Shown in pieces: positions 1 through 4,650 of a stretch of DNA of 6,338 nt (position 1 is the first letter of the stretch; every line of letters starts with the position of its first letter). The stretch comes from Crocinitomicaceae bacterium (GTDB lineage: Bacteria; Bacteroidota; Bacteroidia; Flavobacteriales_D; Crocinitomicaceae), in NCBI GenBank assembly GCA_013215515.1, contig JABSPC010000181.1, positions 1 through 6,338 of the forward strand, given 5' to 3'. Under the pieces are notes generated by a model, which saw only the letters and a program-made list of their open reading frames with translations, did not search any database and had not been told where the DNA came from. The position numbers and the translations under genes are program-made.

Positions 1-562
1 CTGTATCAAAGTGAGTATATAGCGATGGATAGGTTGCCACAACTGTATAACCATACCCATTCATATCTAGTCTGTAAATTTCACAAACGCCATTGCTGTT
101 ATTTGTTTCAAAAGCGTAAATGTTTCCGTCTTCGCCTTGACAGGCAAAAATTACATCAAGCGGGAATGTAAATTGATTAACTAATTCAACCCATGACAAT
201 CCTCCATCTAATGTCCTGTATAGTCTCCGGTTAATTAAAATCATTCCATTGTACTCATCTACAAATAGCATTGAGTGAATTTCATCATAGCTTATATTTG
301 ATGAAGGATTCGGTCCACTGATTTGTGTCCAATTCAGGCCTCCATTTACTGTTTTATGTAGTTCGACAGAATTGCCGTCATAGCCAAGGGCAAAGCCAAT
401 TTTTTTATTGACAAAGCAAAAGTCTACGATGTCAGCAGAAGTTGAAATAGAACGATCTTCGATCGTCATGACCACTTTATAGTCTACAACTTTCTTTTTA
501 GCGCATCCTAGAAAAAGCGTTCCAACAAGCAGAATTAGACCAAATAAAAATAGATTCTTCAT
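1..562 (-). CDS. Lipoprotein with YCF48/BNR-like repeats (3' end cut off by window edge)
   Basis: The reading frame is open from an ATG at 562 to the left edge, giving 187 residues without a stop; the C-terminus lies outside the window. Residues 1-20 form a lipoprotein signal peptide: Met-Lys start, a hydrophobic stretch, then lipobox LFLGC with Cys20 as the expected lipidated residue. The mature protein should therefore be membrane-anchored outside the cytoplasm. Two Asp-box-like motifs are visible, HKTVNGGLNW (about 69-78) and YRTLDGGLSW (about 115-124), each near phrases such as VDFCFVNKKIGFALG that are typical of YCF48/BNR beta-propellers. Such proteins are common as surface or periplasmic proteins in Bacteroidota; the ligand is unknown. 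The start lies 3 nt after the stop of the M42 peptidase gene and in the same frame, which implies co-transcription and probably translational coupling. The family call rests on recognised motifs, not on a search. Confidence 0.8.
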   Translation of the reverse strand, partial: MKNLFLFGLILLVGTLFLGCAKKKVVDYKVVMTIEDRSISTSADIVDFCFVNKKIGFALGYDGNSVELHKTVNGGLNWTQISGPNPSSNISYDEIHSMLFVDEYNGMILINRRLYRTLDGGLSWVELVNQFTFPLDVIFACQGEDGNIYAFETNNSNGVCEIYRLDMNGYGYTVVATYPSLYTHFDT

Positions 563-565
563 ATT

Positions 566-1615
566 CTAAAAGCTCCAATCATGCTGATCCAACTCACTAA
601 CGCAAGCCGTAAGCAAATCAATACTTCCTTGAATGTCATCTTTATTCGCCATTTCAATAACTTGGTGCAAGTGTCTTGTAGGAATTGAAACTGCTCCGGC
701 AATAGAACCTCCTTCTGTCATTCTTTGAATTCCAGCAGTATCTGTTCCGCCTGCGGTCAGGATTTCCGGTTGCCATTTAATACCGTGTTTGTCAGCTGTC
801 TTTTTCATGTAGGCCACCATTCGGTAATCGCAAATGGTGGAAGCATCCATAATTTTGATCGCAGTTCCTTCGCCCAATTTTGTGATTTTCTCATGTTCAG
901 CAGCACCTGGTAAATCGAAGGCAATTGTTGTGTCCAATCCAAAGCCAAAATCTGGGTTAATTCGCATTGCAGATACATTTGCTCCACGAATACCTACCTC
1001 TTCTTGTACAGTAAACACACCATATAAGTCATGCGGAATTTCTTTTCCTTTAAGATTTCTAAGTGTTTCAATCAGAATAAAAACGGCCAATCGGTTGTCT
1101 AATGATTTTCCATTAACGCAATTACCCATCTCGATAAATTCACGCTCACGGGTAATAGAATCTCCAATGGAAACCAGCTCTTTAACTTCATATCCAGTTA
1201 ATCCAGTGTCAATGAAATAGTCTTTGATTTTCGCAATTTTGTTGCGCTCTTCAGTTGTCATTACGTGAATAGGTTTTGAAGCCATAACACCAATTACATC
1301 CTTTTTTCCATGTACAATTACACGTTGCGCCGTTAATGTTTTTGGATCAAAACCTCCAAGTGTATGAAAACGGATAAATCCATTGTCGTCAATATGCGTT
1401 ACTATAAACCCGATTTCATCCATGTGGGCTCCGACCATTACGCGCTTATGGATTTTCCCTCGCTTGATCGCATAAACATTACCCATGTTGTCTATTTCAA
1501 CTTCATCAACAAGGTCTTTAATCTCGTTTAGAACAAGTTCGCGTACTTTTTGTTCGAATCCCGGTGCACCTGGTGTAGTGCAGATTGTTTTTAGTAAATC
1601 GGTGTTTATTGACAT
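566..1615 (-). CDS. M42 family metallo-aminopeptidase (glutamyl aminopeptidase / FrvX-like)
   Basis: This 349-residue protein has the normal length for the M42 family of cytoplasmic, usually dodecameric aminopeptidases that trim peptides released by proteases. The two-metal site is complete by motif: H64 and D66 in GAHMDE, D173 in KSLDNR, the catalytic and ligand pair E205-E206 in QEEVG, D228 in GLDTT, and H317 in PTRHLHQ. The conserved TAGGTDTAG segment (288-296) is present, and the region after about residue 70 corresponds to the inserted dimerisation domain. The N-terminal TPGAPGFE motif matches the usual start of the family and supports the ATG at 1615. No Shine-Dalgarno is evident, as expected for Bacteroidota. 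It ends in TAG and is followed 3 nt later by the lipoprotein gene. The substrate (Glu/Asp, Leu or Lys specificity) cannot be told from sequence. Related cellulase-M annotations of this family are historical. Confidence 0.93.
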   Translation of the reverse strand: MSINTDLLKTICTTPGAPGFEQKVRELVLNEIKDLVDEVEIDNMGNVYAIKRGKIHKRVMVGAHMDEIGFIVTHIDDNGFIRFHTLGGFDPKTLTAQRVIVHGKKDVIGVMASKPIHVMTTEERNKIAKIKDYFIDTGLTGYEVKELVSIGDSITREREFIEMGNCVNGKSLDNRLAVFILIETLRNLKGKEIPHDLYGVFTVQEEVGIRGANVSAMRINPDFGFGLDTTIAFDLPGAAEHEKITKLGEGTAIKIMDASTICDYRMVAYMKKTADKHGIKWQPEILTAGGTDTAGIQRMTEGGSIAGAVSIPTRHLHQVIEMANKDDIQGSIDLLTACVSELDQHDWSF

Positions 1616-1660
1616 ATCATTTTCTTTGTTGATTAAAAGTAATAATCATTTTCAGAACAT

Positions 1661-1668
1661 TAACTTTG
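1661..1668 (+). promoter_or_regulatory. Putative Bacteroidota -7 promoter box (TAACTTTG)
   Basis: TAACTTTG is an exact match to the TAnnTTTG -7 element used by the Bacteroidota primary sigma factor. It ends 4 nt before the GTG start of the SCO1 gene, so transcription would begin at or within a few bases of the start codon. I found no TTG at the usual 17-23 nt upstream; the nearest (1629-1631) is 29 nt away. The box is therefore supported by position and match, but the -33 half is missing. Confidence 0.5.
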
Positions 1669-1672
1669 TGGC

Positions 1673-2344
1673 GTGAACAGAGTTATTTTTCTAGCTACTT
1701 TTATTTTTGTCGGGATCGGCTTTACGTATTATTTTGTGTCTTTAGATGCGAATAAAGAGAAACCACTTCCGATTATCAATCCAGTTGATTTAAACTCAGA
1801 GATGGTTGATCCTGAGCTGCTTCGAGTTGGCTATGGGCACACCGTTGGCGACTTTACGTTTTTAAATCAAGATGGGAAAACAATTACTTCAGATGAGGTA
1901 AAAGGCAAGATTCACGTTGCAGAATATTTTTTTACAACATGCAAATCGATTTGTCCAAAGATGAATCAACAGATGCAGCGGATTCACAGTCAGTTTAGAC
2001 GTAATGATGACCTTAAAATATTAAGTTTTACAGTAGATCCAGATGTGGACACGGTTGACCAAATGAAATGGTATGCGAATAGTCATGGAGCTGATTCAAA
2101 GCAATGGCATTTTTTAACTGGAGACAAGGAGGAACTGTACCAACTCGCTAGAAGATCTTATTTCGTCTTAAAACCAGCCGAAGCTCAAAATCTTGGTGAT
2201 GCTGGAAGTGATTTTATCCATACCAATAATTTCGTTCTTGTAGATCGGAAATCTAGAATTCGCGGATACTATGATGGGACTTCTGAAGAAGAAGTTTCCA
2301 AACTAATCCTTGACATTAAATTGTTGATGGAAGAAGGAGCGTAG
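1673..2344 (+). CDS. SCO1/SenC family copper-binding thioredoxin-like protein
   Basis: This 223-residue protein has an N-terminal membrane anchor (about 4-22) and a thioredoxin-like SCO domain outside the cytoplasmic membrane. The copper/redox ligands are all visible: C90 and C94 in TCKSICP, and H183 in DFIHTNNFVLVD. The FTVDPDVDTVDQM segment (119-131) is also characteristic. SCO proteins deliver copper to the CuA site of cytochrome c oxidase or act as thiol-disulfide reductants in its assembly. The start is GTG at 1673: an in-frame TAA at 1661-1663 closes the upstream side, and the next in-frame Met (residue 44) would remove the anchor. The gene is divergent from the M42 gene with only 57 nt between them. 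No cytochrome oxidase gene is in the window, so its partner is inferred from the family. It ends in TAG at the normal family length. Confidence 0.93.
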   Translation: MNRVIFLATFIFVGIGFTYYFVSLDANKEKPLPIINPVDLNSEMVDPELLRVGYGHTVGDFTFLNQDGKTITSDEVKGKIHVAEYFFTTCKSICPKMNQQMQRIHSQFRRNDDLKILSFTVDPDVDTVDQMKWYANSHGADSKQWHFLTGDKEELYQLARRSYFVLKPAEAQNLGDAGSDFIHTNNFVLVDRKSRIRGYYDGTSEEEVSKLILDIKLLMEEGA

Positions 2345-2599
2345 CTGTTATTTTTTAACCGCAAGGGCGCAAAAAGAATAATGGACGGTTGGAATTGGAG
2401 ACACAAGTCGAATTCTGTTCGTCTAAAGTCTAACAGTGAGGAACGAACGATCCAACGATCTAAAAAGGAGTTTACGACCGATCCACATGGCGTAGCCAAT
2501 CTTAGTGTTACACTCCTCACTCCCTTCAACACGTTTCCGAATATTATTGACAACCTTTTTATCGGATGTGTATCAGGGAGATTGGAATTTTTATTGGGA
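2345..2599. other. Convergent intergenic region with repeat-like sequence, no gene
   Basis: This 255-nt gap lies between the convergent SCO1 gene and the small membrane-protein remnant. The apparent reading frames through it have no domain, no plausible start and a composition unlike the neighbours. Three short features stand out: an ACCGCAAGGGCGCAAAAAG segment (2360-2378), which resembles a GC-containing repeat motif I associate with intergenic DNA of many Bacteroidota; a doubled CGATC in CGAACGATCCAACGATC (2444-2460); and an inverted repeat flanking the central part. I see no hairpin with a T-run that would serve as a clear terminator for SCO1. It may be one copy of a dispersed intergenic repeat, but a single window cannot show that. 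Confidence 0.4.
2435..2521. repeat. Inverted repeat, 8-bp arms AGTGAGGA / TCCTCACT
   Basis: AGTGAGGA at 2435-2442 is perfectly complementary to TCCTCACT at 2514-2521, with a 71-nt interval. The interval contains smaller palindromes, TGGC-GTA-GCCA (about 2488-2498) and AGTG-TTA-CACT (about 2504-2514). Arms this short can arise by chance, so this is only suggestive of a folded intergenic element between the convergent genes. Confidence 0.3.
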
Positions 2600-2750
2600 T
2601 TAAAGCCAAATTAGCAAGGCTATTATCACTACAGTGAGCAAGACACCAACGATTACCCCAATTTGTAATCTTCTTTTTTTTGAATTTCACCATCCGAATG
2701 CGAATTTGTTTTTCCGTTTCGGGCGTGAATTTTATTTGTACTCGACTCAT
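2600..2750 (-). pseudogene. Small tail-anchored membrane protein, split by a frameshift in an A8 run
   Basis: An ATG at 2750 opens a frame reading MSRVQIKFTPETEKQIR and continuing as a strongly basic segment. At a run of eight A on the minus strand (plus-strand T run 2674-2681) the sensible sequence moves to another frame, which reads KKRRLQIGVIVGVLLTVV followed by IIALLIWL and a TAA at 2600-2602. If the run had seven A, the product would be a continuous 49-residue protein: a basic N-terminal half, a KKRR stop-transfer-like cluster and one C-terminal transmembrane helix of about 20 residues. As sequenced, the first frame instead runs on through unlikely sequence to 2559. It begins 9 nt after the TAA that closes the extended DUF2589 frame, so it looks like the last gene of that cluster. 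I do not recognise the family. Natural mutation, transcript slippage and assembly error are all possible. Confidence 0.6.
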
Positions 2751-2759
2751 CAGGCTTTC

Positions 2760-3137
2760 TTAATTGCGTTTGCGCTGGATTCTGAAGAATTTCTTCAATT
2801 TGTCTTTCACAGATTTACCGGCTTCCAGAAAAACAGAGAATAATTGCTTGATTTTACTTGTTGATTCAAGCTCCTTAACGACAAATGCTTTCTCAGCCGG
2901 AGGAGGTGTTTTAAACGCATCATTATCAAACGGATCGAATTGATTTTCCGACCTGTTTGGTTTTGGAGTTTTAGTATTGTTCTTGACCTAATAAGTGAAG
3001 CTCTGGTAGACTCTTTGCTCAAAGGTGTAGGCGCTATAATAGACCTCCTTCGTAGTCCTGGTTTCGCCTACCTCCAAATGCATCGTTGCTGAATACTTTG
3101 GGCCTTTTGGATCATGTTTAAATGAATTAACCAAATG
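2760..3137 (-). pseudogene. In-frame continuation of the DUF2589 gene beyond its TAG, with one more TAG
   Basis: After the TAG at 3138-3140 the same frame stays open for 49 codons, has a second TAG at 2988-2990, then 75 more codons to a TAA at 2760-2762. I checked the phase codon by codon; no indel is needed. The first part contains YSATMHLEVGETRTTKE, resembling the late beta-strand that follows the FDIEV strand in DUF2589 proteins. The second part contains SENQFDPFDNDAFKTPPPAE, then an amphipathic segment and a very basic end (KKFFRIQRKRN). This reads as protein rather than random DNA, yet the second part has no ATG of its own. Both stops could come from CAG (Gln) by one C-to-T change. The most economical call is the amputated 3' half of the gene upstream. 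Programmed readthrough is less likely but not excluded. Confidence 0.6.
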
Positions 3138-3644
3138 CTAGTGCGGAATTTGAGATTTCTCCCGGTTTGTGAAATTCAATTGAACAGTATCATTAACAAC
3201 CTCAATATCAAAATCGGCTTTTAAAGCGGCCTTTTCAATATGCGACAATGGCACTAGCGTTAGTAAAGGAACCTGAATCTCCGTTTTTGCTGACTTGCCA
3301 TTTTTATCGATATATGGGCATTCAACTGTTACAACTTTTGGGCTCAGATTTCCAAAATCCTGAAGTTCATCAACTGTTTTTGTACTTAGGCCACGTAATG
3401 CATCTGATGCTTTTTGTAGTGCATCTGATGCTCTTTTGATGTCTTCCGTCGTAGCCGCGACGCCTTTATTGGTAACGTTATCTGATGCCTCAATAGCATT
3501 GTCTAAATTGGCAAGGATTGTTTCAACCTCATCACTGCGAGCAAAGTAATTATTCAAAAGACCATCACTTTTTCCCATTAAAGATTCATTTGCCTCTTGA
3601 ATGGCGTCATGAATTTCATCAACAAATTTCTTAAAACTAATCAT
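3138..3644 (-). CDS. DUF2589 family protein, probably truncated by a TAG
   Basis: I place the start at the ATG at 3644 (MISFKKFVDEIHDAI), because related proteins begin with a similar MIS..F.. helix and an AAAGGAAA sequence sits just upstream. A start 8 codons earlier, at 3668, is possible and would overlap the previous gene by 8 nt. The N-terminal half is helical with a coiled-coil-like part containing the doubled heptad KASDALR/RASDALQ. Then comes the DUF2589 core: PKVVTVECPY, IQVPLLTLVPLS, and the strand KADFDIEVVNDTVQLNF. No enzymatic residues are evident and the family function is unknown; proteins of this type occur as paralogous pairs beside a small zinc-ribbon protein, as here. The frame ends in TAG where further strands would be expected and continues in-frame downstream. 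Family assignment is from memory of motifs and fairly confident; whether the product is functional is unclear. Confidence 0.7.
   Translation of the reverse strand: MISFKKFVDEIHDAIQEANESLMGKSDGLLNNYFARSDEVETILANLDNAIEASDNVTNKGVAATTEDIKRASDALQKASDALRGLSTKTVDELQDFGNLSPKVVTVECPYIDKNGKSAKTEIQVPLLTLVPLSHIEKAALKADFDIEVVNDTVQLNFTNREKSQIPH
3399..3440. repeat. 21-bp tandem duplication encoding a heptad repeat
   Basis: TGCATCTGATGCT occurs at 3399-3411 and again at 3420-3432, a period of exactly 21 nt; the second half of each unit has diverged. On the minus strand this encodes RASDALQ followed by KASDALR, one heptad duplicated within the helical part of the DUF2589 protein. The period keeps both the frame and the coiled-coil phase, so it looks like an in-gene duplication tolerated by the coiled coil. 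Confidence 0.7.
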
Positions 3645-3660
3645 CGTATTTTCCTTTAGT

Positions 3661-3873
3661 TTACTCATCTACTTTCTTAACTTGACCAGCGTTTTTTCGC
3701 ATTTCGTCAAATTTACCCATCGTTTCTTCCACGATTGGTCTACTGTCAGTTGCAAGTCCAACGACTCCTTGGTAGTTAGAGCAGACGAATTGGGCTCCCT
3801 GCAACAAGGCAATAGGATCGAAAGGAATTTTGTTTTGACAAGTCGGACAAGGGATTGATTGTTCGTTATTCAT
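3661..3873 (-). CDS. Small zinc-ribbon-like protein with an incomplete Cys set
   Basis: This 70-residue protein starts at the ATG at 3873 and begins MNNEQSIPCPTCQNKIPFDP. C9 and C12 form the first zinc knuckle. The second knuckle reads FVCSNYQG, giving C31 and Tyr34 where a CxxC knuckle would place the fourth Cys. The Tyr codon TAC is one transition from TGC. The remainder is an acidic/basic helix (about 45-70) ending in KKVDE. Similar short proteins with a CPxC...CxxC ribbon and an IPFDP...LLQG segment accompany DUF2589 genes as far as I recall; their role is unknown, though a structural or protein-binding ribbon is likely. It sits between the two DUF2589 genes: 24 nt after the first, and its TAA overlaps the upstream ATG option of the second. 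With three Cys, zinc binding may be weakened or lost, or another residue may substitute. Confidence 0.7.
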   Translation of the reverse strand: MNNEQSIPCPTCQNKIPFDPIALLQGAQFVCSNYQGVVGLATDSRPIVEETMGKFDEMRKNAGQVKKVDE

Positions 3874-3897
3874 ACTCGTTTATTTAAAGGTTATCAG

Positions 3898-4287
3898 CTA
3901 ATATCTTGGATTATTTAGATTCTTTTTTGGAATAGGTAAAATGGGCTTGGTATACATTTCTAAAATGGCATTTACACATACTGGAAGTGGTAAGGGACCG
4001 GCATGTACTTCTACATGAAGTTTTGAAGTATTGCGTTTTGATGATTTAGAGCTGGAATTATCAGAGCCAATTTTCCCTCTTAATTGAGCCCGTTGCTCCG
4101 TATTTACCTGCCCTTTATCCGTACTCTCGTACGTTTCGGTTGTTTGCGATATGATTTCCATATCGAATTCAACTTTGATGTCATCAACGGCTAAGGAGTT
4201 GATTGGAATTAGCGTTAATACGGGTATTTGGAATGAAAATTCTTCCGTATTAAAAATAGGATTATTGTCAGCTTCAAGAATTATTAA
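3898..4287 (-). pseudogene. DUF2589 paralogue lacking its N-terminus and start codon
   Basis: The open frame starts directly after an in-frame TAA (4288-4290) and runs to a TAG at 3898-3900. It holds a clear DUF2589 core in order: FSFQIPVLTLIPINSLAVDD, the strand IKVEFDMEII, a low-complexity Ser/Lys linker (SDNSSSKSSKRN), then the late strand LHVEVHAGPLPLPV and a helix ending in MYTKPILPIP. The first ATG (4161) lies inside the core, after FD, so it cannot be the native start. No ATG, GTG or TTG precedes the core in this frame. Just upstream of the TAA, the same frame reads DSRLALERANNQVY, which could be a remnant of the N-terminal helix usual in these proteins. I therefore call a 5'-degraded gene. 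A shorter product from 4161, or a non-standard start, cannot be excluded. Confidence 0.65.
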
Positions 4288-4452
4288 TTAATAAACTTGG
4301 TTATTAGCACGTTCCAAAGCTAATCGGGAATCTCATTAATGTCAATGGTATATGTGCGTATAATTTCGGGACATCTACTGAATTTTCAGCACCCCCTATT
4401 AAATAAGAATACGACTTGGCAGGGGGGGATATTTATAGAGGGTAATAGAAAT
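4288..4452. other. Degraded stretch between xseB and the DUF2589 cluster
   Basis: No intact gene is present. On the minus strand, short protein-like pieces lie in different frames: GAENSVDVPKLY (about 4392-4357), EIIRTYTIDINEIPD ending in a TAG, and DSRLALERANNQVY ending at the TAA at 4288-4290. These could be scraps of the missing N-terminus of the DUF2589 paralogue or of another lost gene, but each is too short to prove. A C5 run (4392-4396) and a G7 run (4422-4428) could pair across a loop of about 25 nt; there is no T-run, so it is not a convincing terminator for xseB. Confidence 0.35.
4315..4345 (-). promoter_or_regulatory. Putative Bacteroidota promoter, TTG-N20-TAGCTTTG
   Basis: On the minus strand a TTG (4345-4343) is followed after exactly 20 nt by TAGCTTTG (4322-4315), a full match to the TAnnTTTG -7 box at the spacing used by Bacteroidota. 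Transcription would start near 4308 and read into the DUF2589 remnant and the genes behind it. This is the best two-part promoter match in the window and would make the DUF2589 cluster a transcription unit separate from xseAB. It overlaps short protein-like scraps, so it could be fortuitous. Confidence 0.45.
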
Positions 4453-4650
4453 TTATTCTTCTAGCTCCTTCAAAATTTGATTCACGTCTTCTTCGGTTGA
4501 TGTCAATTTTGTTTTGCAAATCTTGATCAATTCTGAAGCGCGCTTCACTTTTACGCTCAATTCATCAACGCTAATTTCACCGTCTTCGATGTCAGCTACA
4601 ATTTGTTGTAGTTCCTCAAAAGCCTCTGTATATTTAATTTCCTTGCTCAT
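4453..4650 (-). CDS. xseB: Exodeoxyribonuclease VII small subunit
   Basis: This 65-residue protein has the typical length and pattern of XseB: YTEAFEELQQIVADIEDGEI (about 7-26), then DELSVKVKRASELIKICKTKL and a C-terminal acidic helix. In the family it forms a helical hairpin, and several copies bind the C-terminal coiled coil of XseA to give active exonuclease VII, which degrades single-stranded DNA to oligonucleotides from both ends. The ATG at 4650 lies inside the end of xseA, an overlap of 17 nt, which points to translational coupling of the two subunits. It ends in TAA. Confidence 0.95.
   Translation of the reverse strand: MSKEIKYTEAFEELQQIVADIEDGEISVDELSVKVKRASELIKICKTKLTSTEEDVNQILKELEE

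Noticed and set aside
834..1220. A 128-codon plus-strand frame opposite the M42 gene.
   Set aside because: The M42 protein has all metal ligands on the other strand; this frame is an antisense shadow.
1634..1641. TACTTTTA on the minus strand as a -7 box for the M42 gene.
   Set aside because: It differs from TAnnTTTG at the last base and has no -33 partner, so it is too weak to annotate.
2269..2553. A 94-codon minus-strand frame overlapping the SCO1 end.
   Set aside because: It overlaps a secure gene, has no recognisable motif and mostly translates the repeat-like intergenic DNA.
2345..2614. The SCO1 frame stays open for 90 codons after its TAG, suggesting a readthrough extension.
   Set aside because: SCO1 ends at the normal family length, and the downstream translation is not protein-like and crosses the repeat-like region and part of an opposite-strand gene.
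2807..3022. A 71-codon minus-strand frame beginning with TTG behind a perfect AAGGAGGT (3050-3043).
   Set aside because: The Shine-Dalgarno-like sequence is about 20 nt from the TTG, Bacteroidota rarely use such sites, and the frame overlaps a more protein-like frame in another phase with a Lys/Arg/Leu-rich, shadow-like composition.
3030..3075. In the +1 frame the region reads RNQDYEGGLL, resembling the late helix start (EGL) of DUF2589 proteins, suggesting a frameshift.
   Set aside because: The match is a few residues only and is followed at once by two stops; the unshifted frame explains far more sequence.
4391..4428. Possible xseB terminator formed by C5 and G7 runs.
   Set aside because: The loop is about 25 nt and there is no T-run on the minus strand after the stem.
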